Under the pieces are notes generated by a model. The model made no database searches and was not told the origin of the DNA. It worked only from the letters and a program-made list of their open reading frames with translations. Positions 44,881-54,018 of a stretch of DNA of 64,000 nt are shown here, piece by piece. Numbering within the stretch: position 1 is the first letter of the stretch; every line of letters starts with the position of its first letter. The position numbers were made by a program, and so were the translations under genes. The DNA is from Myroides odoratus (lineage in GTDB: Bacteria > Bacteroidota > Bacteroidia > Flavobacteriales > Flavobacteriaceae), in assembly GCF_001549985.1 (NCBI RefSeq), contig NZ_LROZ01000001.1:434001-498000 (forward strand). The letters are read 5' to 3'.

Positions 44881-47115
44881 ATGAATACTATTTGGGCATT
44901 TATGAAAAGAAATTATAAGGTTATCATTCTTCTACTCGCAGTTTCTGCAGCATTATGGAGTTTTATACCTAAAAAGGAAACTGAGGATCCAGAAAAAGAC
45001 CAACTTTTATTAGAGTTAGTCACTTATCTAATGGAACGTACCCATTATGATCCACCCAAGTTAGATGACAAGTTTTCACAACAAGTGTACAAAGAATACA
45101 TCAAGGCACTTGACCCGATGAAACGCTATTTTCTTCAATCTGATTTAGATGAATTCAATAAATACGAACTTTTAATTGATGATATGATTCAATTGAAAGA
45201 GCTTTCATTTTTTGATTTAACCTATGAGCGCATTACAGCTAGGATGAATGAGGCTAAAGCCATCTATACCGATGTGTTAGCAGAACCTTTTGACTATAAG
45301 CAAGAGGAGTCGTTTGATGCAGATTACGACAATATCGAATTTGCTAAAACGCCAGCAGAATTAAAAGATCGTTGGAGAAAACAGTTGAAATTAAATGCCT
45401 TATCTACACTTACTGATAACATTAAAATCCAAGAAGGAAAAGATGTTGTAGAAGAGGAAGAGGAAGAAGTAGATGAATATGGCAATACTGTTGAAAAAGC
45501 AAAACCTGCGAAAAAGAAAAAAGACGATCAACCAAAAGAGATTAAATCTTTCGAACAATTAGAAAAAGAGGCACGTGAAAGCACTAAAAAATCGTTAGAT
45601 GAATACTTTGACGCCTTAAATGATTTAGAGCGCAAAGATTGGTTCTCTGTTTACTTGAATTCTATTGTGGAGCGTTTTGACCCACACTCGTTTTACTTTG
45701 CTCCAGAGAACAAAGAAAAATTTGATGCTAGCATGAGTGGTAGTATCGAAGGAATTGGCGCTGTCTTAAGAAAGAAAACAGAAGGTGTTGAAATTAATGA
45801 ATTAGTACCTGGAGGTCCAGCTTGGAGAGGAAAAGAAATTGAAGTTGGAGATATCATTCTTAAAGTAGCCCAAAGTAAAGAGGAAGAACCTATTGATGTT
45901 GTAGGTGTACGTTTGGATAATGTGGTAAAATTAATCAAAGGGAAAAAGGGAACGACGGTATACTTGACAATCAAGAAAATTGAGGGAACCATCAAAACGG
46001 TTGCCATCACTCGTGAGGTTATTGAGTTTGAGGAAACGTTTGCTAAATCGAGTATTATTGAAGATGGAGATAATCGCTATGGAATCATTCAATTGCCGAA
46101 ATTCTACATCAACTTTGAAAATAAAGATAACCGCAATGCATTTACTGATGTTCAAAAAGAAATTATTGAGCTGAAAAAACAAAATGTAGATGGTATTATC
46201 ATGGACTTGCGAAACAACGGTGGAGGATCACTTCAAACGGTTGTAGATATGTTGGGCTTATTCTCTAAAGAAGGTCCAGTAGTTCAGGTAAAATCATCCA
46301 GAGGAAAACAACAAATCTTAGACGACAAAGGAACTCCAATTGTTTGGGATGGTCCATTAGTTGTACTTGTAAATAATTTCTCGGCTTCTGCTTCTGAAAT
46401 TTTTGCTGCAGCGATTCAGGATTACAAACGTGGGTTAATCATTGGTAGTAAACATACCTACGGAAAAGGAACGGTTCAAAACCTCGTTGATTTAAATGAG
46501 TTATTGAAAAAACAACCTTACGGTGATTTGGGTGCCTTAAAAATTACCCTACAGAAATTCTACCGTATCAATGGAGGTTCTACACAGCGAGAAGGAGTAC
46601 TAAGTGATATTGTTTTACCAGATCGTTATTCGTATATCGATATGGGAGAACGCGATATGGACAATGCAATGCCTTGGGATAAAATTGACCGCGCAAACTA
46701 TACGCCATACAACAATGACTTTACTTCTGTAATCAACAAAAGTAAATCTAGAATTGCAGGTCATGAGCAATTCAAATTAATTGATGAAAATGCGAAGTGG
46801 ATTAATGAGCGAAAAGATGAAAAATCTTTCACCTTGAATCTGAAGAGTTATGAGAAAAAACAAAAAGAAGTAGACGAAAAAGTGAAGAAATTCAAGTCGA
46901 TTTCAAAATACAACAACCATTTAAAATTCTCTTCTTTGCCGAGTGAAATTGAACGTGTAAAAACGGATACGCTCTTAGAACAAAAAAGAGATAGATGGCA
47001 TGAGTCTTTAGGTAGTGATGTTTATGTTGAAGAAGGAGTAAAAATCTTAAAAGACATTCAACAACTAACGAAAGCGCCAAGAAATACGAAAACGTTTTCA
47101 GATAAAAAAATATAA
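44881..47115 (+). CDS. C-terminal processing peptidase (Prc/Tsp, S41)
   Basis: A 744-residue periplasmic protease anchored by an N-terminal helix (about 14-30). An N-terminal helical domain is followed by a PDZ domain near 245-330 (GIGAVLRKKTEGVEINELVPGGPA), then the S41 core with FSASASEIF (Ser501-505 region) and the Lys529 general base in TYGKGT. A C-terminal domain with DUF3340-like charged helices ends the chain. A low-complexity acidic stretch (VEEEEEEVDE) lies near 192. ATG 44881 or 44902 could start it. The OppC-like gene follows after 12 bases. Confidence 0.93.
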   Translation: MNTIWAFMKRNYKVIILLLAVSAALWSFIPKKETEDPEKDQLLLELVTYLMERTHYDPPKLDDKFSQQVYKEYIKALDPMKRYFLQSDLDEFNKYELLIDDMIQLKELSFFDLTYERITARMNEAKAIYTDVLAEPFDYKQEESFDADYDNIEFAKTPAELKDRWRKQLKLNALSTLTDNIKIQEGKDVVEEEEEEVDEYGNTVEKAKPAKKKKDDQPKEIKSFEQLEKEARESTKKSLDEYFDALNDLERKDWFSVYLNSIVERFDPHSFYFAPENKEKFDASMSGSIEGIGAVLRKKTEGVEINELVPGGPAWRGKEIEVGDIILKVAQSKEEEPIDVVGVRLDNVVKLIKGKKGTTVYLTIKKIEGTIKTVAITREVIEFEETFAKSSIIEDGDNRYGIIQLPKFYINFENKDNRNAFTDVQKEIIELKKQNVDGIIMDLRNNGGGSLQTVVDMLGLFSKEGPVVQVKSSRGKQQILDDKGTPIVWDGPLVVLVNNFSASASEIFAAAIQDYKRGLIIGSKHTYGKGTVQNLVDLNELLKKQPYGDLGALKITLQKFYRINGGSTQREGVLSDIVLPDRYSYIDMGERDMDNAMPWDKIDRANYTPYNNDFTSVINKSKSRIAGHEQFKLIDENAKWINERKDEKSFTLNLKSYEKKQKEVDEKVKKFKSISKYNNHLKFSSLPSEIERVKTDTLLEQKRDRWHESLGSDVYVEEGVKILKDIQQLTKAPRNTKTFSDKKI

Positions 47116-47127
47116 GCAACTAGTTTA

Positions 47128-48213
47128 ATGGCTAGAAATAAGAATAGTAACACAAGTATTGCGCTCCGAAAATTCAAAAAAGATTTTCGGGGCGTTTTGT
47201 GTTTTTGGGTCATCATTTTTTTTATTCTGGTCAGTGTGTTTGCGTATTTCATCATTCCAGATCAATCGCAACATGCTAATGCAGGGGATTTAGCTATTCG
47301 TTCCAAACATCCTGGTTTCAGCACCGCTGTACTGGTTTTTCCTGCCCCTGCAACTACTACTTGGCCCGAATATTGGTTTGGCCGCAAGACCCCCAGAGAA
47401 CAGATTCCACTTCTTAGTCATCGCATAACACAAGACACCTTATTTTACACACCTTATACTGAACTAAGTGATTTAGCACAAGAGAAAAAACTAGCCTTGG
47501 CTTCTTTCTCTGCAGAAGAAAAAGCAGATTTAATTCAACAGAAAACTTTTTGGTTGGGAACAGACAATCAAGGTAGAGACTACTACAGTCGATTAGTATT
47601 AGGGTCTCGTGTTTCAATGGCAATTGGTTTCATTGCTGTTTCCATCTCCTTGATTATCGGTATTAGCTTAGGTGCTATCGCTGGATATTATGGCGGTAAA
47701 ACAGATGCTTTTATCTTATGGGTGATCAACATTTTTTGGTCTATTCCTACACTCTTACTCGTTATTGCTATTACGCTCGCGTTAGGCAAAGGATTTTGGC
47801 AGGTCTTTATTGCTGTCGGACTGACTATGTGGGTGGAAGTTGCTCGTGTTGTTAGAGGGCAGGTTATTAGCGTGAAACAGCAGCAATATATCACCGCTGC
47901 TCGTGCTTTAGGCTATTCGGATTACAATATCATTACCCGACATATTTTACCTAATTGCATGGCACCAGTTATCGTGATTTCAGCAGCCAACTTTGCTTCC
48001 GCTATTTTAGTTGAAAGTGGATTGAGCTTTTTAGGTATTGGTACCCAAGTACCCACACCAAGTTGGGGAGCTATGATTAAAGAAAACTACAATTATATCT
48101 TAGTAGGCAAAGCGTATTTGGCACTATTACCCGGTTTTGCTATGTTTGTCATTGTCATGTGCTTTACCCAGTTAGGCAACGCCATCCGCGATGCATTTGA
48201 CGTGAGAAAATAG
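47128..48213 (+). CDS. ABC transporter permease, OppC/DppC type (orphan)
   Basis: A 361-residue inner-membrane permease. An N-terminal helix (23-43) and a periplasmic region of about 110 residues come before five helices; the cytoplasmic EAA-type loop is ITAARALGYSDYNIITRHILPN. LGTDNQGRDYYSRLVLGSR is typical of OppC, the partner of OppB in peptide ABC importers. No OppB, ATPase or binding protein gene is nearby. A terminator-like hairpin sits in its first codons (47162-47194). It ends 3 bases from the convergent lysozyme gene. Confidence 0.9.
   Translation: MARNKNSNTSIALRKFKKDFRGVLCFWVIIFFILVSVFAYFIIPDQSQHANAGDLAIRSKHPGFSTAVLVFPAPATTTWPEYWFGRKTPREQIPLLSHRITQDTLFYTPYTELSDLAQEKKLALASFSAEEKADLIQQKTFWLGTDNQGRDYYSRLVLGSRVSMAIGFIAVSISLIIGISLGAIAGYYGGKTDAFILWVINIFWSIPTLLLVIAITLALGKGFWQVFIAVGLTMWVEVARVVRGQVISVKQQQYITAARALGYSDYNIITRHILPNCMAPVIVISAANFASAILVESGLSFLGIGTQVPTPSWGAMIKENYNYILVGKAYLALLPGFAMFVIVMCFTQLGNAIRDAFDVRK
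47162..47200 (+). other. terminator-like hairpin inside the 5' end of the OppC-like gene
   Basis: CGCTCCGAAAAT (47162-47173) pairs with ATTTTCGGGGCG (47183-47194) with one G-U pair and a 9-base loop, then TTTTGTGTTTTT. It lies 46 bases after the Prc stop, within codons 12-23 of the next gene. Confidence 0.5.
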
Positions 48214-48216
48214 CGT

Positions 48217-49116
48217 TTATTTGACTAGGATATTGCGAATGTCAGACTTGTTTCCGTTGTAGATATTTAGATCTACTTTACCATCAATTCCCTTTACTAC
48301 TCCTTTTTCTGTAAATTGCCAAAAATGCCATTCAGGCTTTATTTCTTCCACAAAGAAATTGTAATTAGCAATCCAAACAATATGATCGGGAAACCATTTC
48401 TGGAGGTGATTGGTATAATAGTGTTCTCCTGAATATAAGATAGGCTGTACGCCATAATGTTCTTCGATCATTTCCATCCATCGTTTCAATCCCAGAACTA
48501 AATTTTCCATGGACTGTTTTTTGGGTAGATCCTCAATATCGAGTACAGGAGGAAAGTCTCCTTCTGATAATTTTACAGTTGCAATAAAGTTTTCTGCTTG
48601 TTTAATGGAATTTTCATCTGGACGATAATAGTGATAAGCCCCGCGAATAAAGTGATTGGCTCGTGCGCCTTTCCAATTTAAATCAAAGGCTTTATCTTTT
48701 CCATCATCCCCCATCGTTGCGCGTACAAAAACAAATTCCAAAGGTGCACGTTGAGCCACAGAATCCACGACCTCCCAATCAATAACACCTTGATAATGAG
48801 AAACGTCAAAACCAATCATGCGATTATGGTGACGTTGTAATACTTCTACTGTTCTAAAATCAAAAAAGGATTTCTCATCCGCCTCTTTGCGTTGAGCACT
48901 AAAAAAGTACTTAATTCCCTCTTGAAAAGTAATACCAAACCATACACCTGCCCCTAGCAAAACCACCACAATACACCCCCATTTGATGCGTGTAAATGTT
49001 GCCGTGTTTTTCTTCTTCTTTGGGCGTCGAGGCGTTGGCTTTCTTCTTGCGGGTTGTTTTTGATTCACAACTGCTATGGGAGAATTTTTTCCAGTTCCGT
49101 ATTTTGTAGAAGCCAT
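48217..49116 (-). CDS. GH25 family lysozyme (membrane-anchored)
   Basis: A 299-residue protein with a basic, disordered N-terminus (KPTPRRPKKKKN), a single membrane helix (about 46-64) and a GH25 domain (about 98-295). Asp104 in IGFDVSHYQG, Asp193 and Glu195 in VLDIED, and the YHYYRPDENS motif match the catalytic site of muramidases that cut MurNAc-GlcNAc bonds. Type II topology puts the domain in the periplasm. A TACTTTTG box at 49133-49140 (minus) precedes it. It is probably monocistronic. Confidence 0.92.
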   Translation of the reverse strand: MASTKYGTGKNSPIAVVNQKQPARRKPTPRRPKKKKNTATFTRIKWGCIVVVLLGAGVWFGITFQEGIKYFFSAQRKEADEKSFFDFRTVEVLQRHHNRMIGFDVSHYQGVIDWEVVDSVAQRAPLEFVFVRATMGDDGKDKAFDLNWKGARANHFIRGAYHYYRPDENSIKQAENFIATVKLSEGDFPPVLDIEDLPKKQSMENLVLGLKRWMEMIEEHYGVQPILYSGEHYYTNHLQKWFPDHIVWIANYNFFVEEIKPEWHFWQFTEKGVVKGIDGKVDLNIYNGNKSDIRNILVK

Positions 49117-49132
49117 AATTACATTAAAAAGA

Positions 49133-49140
49133 CAAAAGTA
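49133..49140 (-). promoter_or_regulatory. TAnnTTTG promoter box for the GH25 gene
   Basis: TACTTTTG on the minus strand, 16 bases before ATG 49116. Confidence 0.55.
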
Positions 49141-49170
49141 CGTATTTTACCTGAACGTCATTCAACTGAA

Positions 49171-50007
49171 TTACGCTACAGGTGTTTGATCTACTTTCAG
49201 TACCGGTACCGGAAGTGCAATATTATTCAGCTTAAATTTCTTGTCTATAGCAAAGCGTATATTACTTGAAATCCGGTCATTATCAAACGCATTTTCGATA
49301 AAGTAATACAGAATAAAGCGAATCGATGAATCTCCAAACTGGTCAATAAAAACAATCGGTTGAGGGTTTTTCAATACATCTTTATTATCTTCAACAGCAG
49401 AAAGTAAAACAGCTTTAACTAGTTCTACATCTGTACCAATATATACCCCGACATCAATTCGCGCACGAATAATAGGATCTTCATGTGTCCAGTTGTACAC
49501 AATATCATCAATTAACTTGCGGTTAGGAATTACAATATCCTTTAAATTTCGCGTTTCTACAATCGTACATCTTAGGTGAATCGCTTTTACACGAGCAACT
49601 TGTCCATTCACTTCAATGACATCCCCCATATTCAGGGTTTTATCAAATAGAATATAGATACCCGCAATGATATCCCGGAAAATATCTTGAAGGGCAAACC
49701 CCAATCCAACAAATAGAGCTGCTGAAGTGGTCAAGAACATGCTAATATTCAATCCAACTACATTGAGAATGAAAAAGAACATAATCACATAGATGAAGTA
49801 ATTGACAAAATTAAATACACTTCTCAAGCGCAAAGCAACATCAGGTGGTGAATTTTTAATTACGGTTTTACGCAAAAAGGTCAATCCATACTTGGTGATT
49901 AACAAGGTAAAAACGATAAAGAGAATCGTACCTATTGTAATACTCAATGACTTGCTTGTATAAAGCTCATATTCTAAAAACTTAGAAAGCAGTAGTTTTA
50001 AATTCAA
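49171..50007 (-). CDS. small-conductance mechanosensitive channel, MscS type
   Basis: A 278-residue inner-membrane channel that opens under membrane tension. Helices lie at about 22-42, 66-86 and 88-110; the pore helix and start of the beta domain read SAALFVGLGFALQDIFRDIIAG, then KTLNMGDVIEVNGQVARV. The alpha/beta domain follows to the end. The start is TTG at 50005-50007: no upstream ATG exists before an in-frame stop, and no Met codon occurs in the first 75 residues. Confidence 0.92.
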   Translation of the reverse strand: MNLKLLLSKFLEYELYTSKSLSITIGTILFIVFTLLITKYGLTFLRKTVIKNSPPDVALRLRSVFNFVNYFIYVIMFFFILNVVGLNISMFLTTSAALFVGLGFALQDIFRDIIAGIYILFDKTLNMGDVIEVNGQVARVKAIHLRCTIVETRNLKDIVIPNRKLIDDIVYNWTHEDPIIRARIDVGVYIGTDVELVKAVLLSAVEDNKDVLKNPQPIVFIDQFGDSSIRFILYYFIENAFDNDRISSNIRFAIDKKFKLNNIALPVPVLKVDQTPVA

Positions 50008-50163
50008 AATAAGTCTCTTATTAAGTTAACTATACTATTTGGACTCGCAATCGTTGAAAAGTCACTTTTATGAACCATCCAATTGATAAATTTAAAGCTT
50101 TATAAGAAATATTGAAAGAATTGAGGCAAATAAAAACAAATCTGAATCCATTTCCTCTTTGCT
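50008..50163. other. spacer without a gene
   Basis: AT-rich DNA between the MscS gene and the broken small gene. Nothing beyond a 12-codon open stretch (50069-50104) is seen. Confidence 0.5.
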
Positions 50164-50379
50164 TTAAGGGTATACAAGAGAGGAAAAATAGTTTAGATTT
50201 TCTTGCAACACATCCGAATTGGATAACACGAGAATCGTATCTAATTGCTTCTCTTTAAAAACAAGTACGGCAGAGTCCTTCATTACGCTTATAAATAGGC
50301 ATTCAACATCTCCAATAGCATCAGTAACCCTCAAACTATCAACACGATATAAAAAATAAAAAGATTTTCAAAAATTCAT
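50164..50379 (-). pseudogene. small gene broken by an in-frame TGA
   Basis: On the minus strand, ATG at 50377-50379 is followed by two codons and a TGA (50368-50370). The same frame is then open for 67 codons to TAA at 50164-50166, reading SFYFLYRVDSLRVTDAIGD and later MKDSAVLVFKEKQLDTILVL, ending NYFSSLVYP. Its amino-acid mix is protein-like and unlike the frames around it. A TTG at 50332-50334 or ATG at 50281-50283 could start a shorter product (56 or 39 residues). I do not recognise the family. Alternatives are an intact short gene or chance. Confidence 0.45.
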
Positions 50380-50456
50380 TCTAGTATGATAAATATCACC
50401 TCTCGCACACCATAATTTAGCTATTTTTCGCCCTTTACAACTAAACCTGAACTCGA

Positions 50457-52244
50457 ATGAAAATAAAACCTTTGCATTCCTTTCACATTCCTGTGATGGG
50501 GCTCGCTTACACCATTGATAGTCCTGTACGCGTTGCACAATATGGACTAGCTTCAACGTTATCCGTTATGGATGATGAGCTTATTGAGCGCATGAATAAA
50601 TTCTACTGTGAGAAATTCGAATTGCCTTACCAAGAGATTACGAAAAAAATAGAAGATTTCAGAGCCAAGCGCATCACTGCCTACCTCAACACACTGGATA
50701 CCATTGTAAAACGAAAATTTGACCACCTCAAAAAGGATTTACTTCAAAGTAAAAAAAACGTAGAAGATTATATTGATCTATTGCCTACCGTATCCGATAT
50801 CCGCAAGCAATTACAAACGTATATTGACGACAAGATTTCTGTGGACAACCTCAAAAATATTCTCGACACCTATCTGACTCCAGGAGCTATTGACGTCAAT
50901 ATTATGACGAAAGTAGATCGTGAAAACTTTGATAAAAAAGAATCACTACCGGCTAAATACAACGATGCACATGCCGCTTTACGAGGATTTAGCAACAGTA
51001 GTTTAAATTCTTCAGTGGTACTCTCTGCGGGGATGAACCCAAAGTTATTCAGCTACTTTGAAGAATTTGACGCCTTTTATCCGACACCTGATCAAACGTT
51101 ACAAAAGCAAATCATCTTAAAAGTAAGTGATTACCGTTCTGCCTTAATTCAGGGGAGTTTTTTGGCAAAAAAAGGACTTTGGGTATCTGAATACCGCATT
51201 GAATCTGGGTTAAATTGTGGTGGCCATGCATTTGCTACTGATGGTTATTTACTAGGTGTGATTTTAGAAGAATTCAAAACCAAACGTCATGAATTAATTG
51301 AAACTACCCACGACTTGATGTGTAAGGCTTTAGCACAGAAAAAGCGCTTTGTACCTTCATCGCCTTTGGAGTTAAAAATTACAGCTCAAGGAGGCGTTGG
51401 AACAGCGGCTGAGCATCAATTTCTACTGGATTATTACCAAGTAGATTCTGTGGGATGGGGATCTCCGTTCCTCTTAGTTCCCGAAGCGACTTCTGTGGAT
51501 GTTGCCACCCGTCAACTTTTGGCTAATGCCAAAGAAGAAGATTTATATTTAAGTCACGTTTCCCCATTGGGTATTCCCTTTAACAACATTAAAGGAACGA
51601 CAAATGAATTTCACAAAGCGCAGCGCATTGCCAAAGATAAAGCGGGAAGTTCATGCCCACGCAAATATTTAGCTCTAGATAAAACACATGATAATGAAGG
51701 AATTTGTACTGCATCACGCAAGTATCAAACCATCGAACTAGAGGCTTTAAAAAGTCAGAAAGAAACGTTAACCGAAGCAGCTTATCAACAGAAATTCAAT
51801 GCCATTACAGAAAAAGCATGTCTGTGTATTGGTTTAGCTAATGCTTCTTTTTTAGAAAACGACTTGCAAATCAAAGGAGAAGAACAAGGCGTTGTTATTT
51901 GTCCTGGACCTAATATTGCCTATTTCACTAAGGAAGTGTCGCTCAAAAATATGATGCACCATATTTATGGACGAACCAATATTATAGCAGATGATAACCG
52001 TCCCCATTTCTTTTTAAAGGAATTGCGCATGTATATGGATCATTTCAAACAGGAGAAAAGTCAATTAGAACTAGAATCGACACCTTTAAAAATGAAAAAA
52101 ATAGAGAAAACCAGAGCGAATTTACTCGCTGGTATCGCCTATTATGAAGCTCTATTCACAGATGATACTGTTTATTTTACGAATCATCAATCGAAGATCC
52201 TCGAAGAATTAAACAACAGCAAAATAGCGTTGTTACACGCATAG
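50457..52244 (+). CDS. unrecognised 595-residue protein, TIM-barrel oxidoreductase-like
   Basis: A 595-residue cytoplasmic protein with no assigned family. The start HIPVMGLAYTIDSPVRVAQYG, the centre VLSAGMNPKLF, SGLNCGGHAFATDGYLLG, and especially ITAQGGVGTAAEHQFLLDYY with VGWGSPFLLVPEATSVD look like the strand ends and phosphate loop of FMN-dependent TIM barrels such as nitronate monooxygenase or glutamate synthase. Cys400, Cys417, Cys455 and Cys457 form a possible Fe-S or zinc site; Cys254 lies in NCGG. A helical insert fills 55-160. It is monocistronic with a terminator. Function is not known. Confidence 0.6.
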   Translation: MKIKPLHSFHIPVMGLAYTIDSPVRVAQYGLASTLSVMDDELIERMNKFYCEKFELPYQEITKKIEDFRAKRITAYLNTLDTIVKRKFDHLKKDLLQSKKNVEDYIDLLPTVSDIRKQLQTYIDDKISVDNLKNILDTYLTPGAIDVNIMTKVDRENFDKKESLPAKYNDAHAALRGFSNSSLNSSVVLSAGMNPKLFSYFEEFDAFYPTPDQTLQKQIILKVSDYRSALIQGSFLAKKGLWVSEYRIESGLNCGGHAFATDGYLLGVILEEFKTKRHELIETTHDLMCKALAQKKRFVPSSPLELKITAQGGVGTAAEHQFLLDYYQVDSVGWGSPFLLVPEATSVDVATRQLLANAKEEDLYLSHVSPLGIPFNNIKGTTNEFHKAQRIAKDKAGSSCPRKYLALDKTHDNEGICTASRKYQTIELEALKSQKETLTEAAYQQKFNAITEKACLCIGLANASFLENDLQIKGEEQGVVICPGPNIAYFTKEVSLKNMMHHIYGRTNIIADDNRPHFFLKELRMYMDHFKQEKSQLELESTPLKMKKIEKTRANLLAGIAYYEALFTDDTVYFTNHQSKILEELNNSKIALLHA

Positions 52245-52271
52245 CCCCCCTAATTAGTTTTTTTGATTGTC

Positions 52272-52306
52272 ATCAGGTTCTCATTTTTTGAGAACCTGAT
52301 TTTTTT
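52272..52306 (+). terminator. terminator after the 595-residue protein gene
   Basis: ATCAGGTTCTCA pairs perfectly with TGAGAACCTGAT over a T5 loop, followed by a T6 run, 27 bases after the stop. Confidence 0.93.
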
Positions 52307-52436
52307 AATTCTACTCGTTCTCGTTTTAATTGCTTCTACTATTCGTATACAATTAAAACATCTACCCTCAAATACTTACTTATATCACACATCGTCAAGG
52401 TATTGCGATTTTTTTTATTTAGTTTTAAAAATAAAA

Positions 52437-53966
52437 ATGCAACTCAACCCTACCGTATTGACCTTTTCCCTTTATCTGTTGCTTATTTTAGGCATCGGTA
52501 TTATCGCCTATTTGAGAACCAAAAACTTTTCAGATTACATTCTTGGTGGACGCCGTTTGGGACCACTAGTAACAGCTTTATCAGCAGGTGCATCCGATAT
52601 GTCTGGTTGGTTGTTAATGGGGCTACCGGGCAGTATTTTTAAATCGGGATTAGCACAAAGCTGGATTGCAATAGGTTTGCTAATTGGTGCTTATTTCAAT
52701 TGGCGCCTCGTAGCAGGTCGATTGCGCGTCCATACAGAATGCAACCACAACGCTTTGACGTTACCTGATTTTTTCTTGCATCGATTTGGCTCTACAGGTC
52801 AATTAGTCAAAACAATCGCAGCTCTTGCTATTCTTCTGTTTTTCACCTTATACTGTGCCTCTGGTATGGTAGCAGGGGCCCAACTATTCAAAACTATCTT
52901 TCATCTCCCTTACCTCCAAGCCTTACTACTTAGTGCATTAGCTACCATTATCTATACGTTTATTGGCGGTTTTTTAGCCGTCAGTTGGAGTGATACCCTG
53001 CAAGCGTCATTGATGTTATTTGCTTTAATCCTAACGCCTATCATGATTGTTGTTTCTCTTGGGGGATGGTCTGAAATTCAAGAACAGATGGAACTGGCTA
53101 TTCAAATCCATCAAATACCCTATTCCAATCTCATCCACAACGTCAATCTCATCACTATTTTAAGTGCTGTTGCTTGGGGCTTGGGCTATTTTGGGCAACC
53201 GCATATCCTAGCTCGATTTATGGCTGCAGATTGTGCAAAGACGATGCGCAATGCTCGTCGTATAGGCATGACGTGGATGTTGTTCTGCTTATTTGGTGCT
53301 GTTGCTATTGGTTATTTGGGGATCGGTTATTTCCAAGCTCATCCTAATCAAGCAGCCACTGTACAAAGAAACAATGAAATGATTTTTATTGAACTAATTC
53401 ACTACCTCTTTAATCCTTGGGTCATTGGAATTCTACTATCCGCTATCCTAGCGGCAGTTATGAGTACATTAAGTGCTCAGCTACTCATGGCATCGAGTAC
53501 ATTAACGCACGATTTTTATCGTTCTTATTTTCGACGCAACGCTCATCAACGGGAATTAGTTTGGACGAGTCGCTTAGCCGTTTTACTGATTTCCTTTCTT
53601 GCCTTGTGCCTTGCCTTGGATGAAAACAACAGCATTCTAGGCTTGGTCTCTCGTGCGTGGGCTGGTTTTGGTGCAGCCTTTGGACCCTTGATTCTCTTCT
53701 CTTTATTCTCTGCTAAAACAACAGGGAGAGCGGCTTTAACCGGAATTATCGTTGGAGGACTAACCGTAATCTTCTGGCCCTCCTTCCAACAACAGGTTTT
53801 AGGTGGTTTTATTTTTGGTTATCCTGAACCGTTGTATGAAATCATCCCCGGATTTACATTGAGTGCACTCAGTATCTATCTTGTCTCTACGTTTGGGCCA
53901 TCAGCGACTCCAGCAATGAAACAGCAATTTAAAGCTGCTCAGACGAAATATCACAGCGAAAAATAA
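52437..53966 (+). CDS. putP: sodium/proline symporter
   Basis: A 509-residue SSS-family carrier that imports proline with Na+. About 13 helices are predicted. SDYILGGRRLGPLVTALSAGASDMSGWLLMGLPG, LPDFFLHRFG, and the GYFGQPHILARFMA region are typical of PutP. I start at ATG 52437: the frame is open upstream to 52263 but that stretch contains the terminator of the previous gene and encodes a Phe/Leu-rich extension not found in the family. No putA lies nearby; pruA is at 5.1 kb. Confidence 0.93.
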   Translation: MQLNPTVLTFSLYLLLILGIGIIAYLRTKNFSDYILGGRRLGPLVTALSAGASDMSGWLLMGLPGSIFKSGLAQSWIAIGLLIGAYFNWRLVAGRLRVHTECNHNALTLPDFFLHRFGSTGQLVKTIAALAILLFFTLYCASGMVAGAQLFKTIFHLPYLQALLLSALATIIYTFIGGFLAVSWSDTLQASLMLFALILTPIMIVVSLGGWSEIQEQMELAIQIHQIPYSNLIHNVNLITILSAVAWGLGYFGQPHILARFMAADCAKTMRNARRIGMTWMLFCLFGAVAIGYLGIGYFQAHPNQAATVQRNNEMIFIELIHYLFNPWVIGILLSAILAAVMSTLSAQLLMASSTLTHDFYRSYFRRNAHQRELVWTSRLAVLLISFLALCLALDENNSILGLVSRAWAGFGAAFGPLILFSLFSAKTTGRAALTGIIVGGLTVIFWPSFQQQVLGGFIFGYPEPLYEIIPGFTLSALSIYLVSTFGPSATPAMKQQFKAAQTKYHSEK

Positions 53967-54018
53967 ATGTAAGCAGCGCGTATATTATCAAAACAATTAG
54001 ATGCAGCTAAGGATAAAC

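Noticed and set aside
50069..50104. 12-codon open stretch beginning with ATG in the spacer after the MscS gene
   Set aside because: It is too short to support as a gene without outside evidence.
52263..52436. N-terminal extension of putP from a TTG
   Set aside because: The stretch contains the right arm of a strong terminator and encodes residues not seen in PutP proteins; ATG 52437 fits the family.
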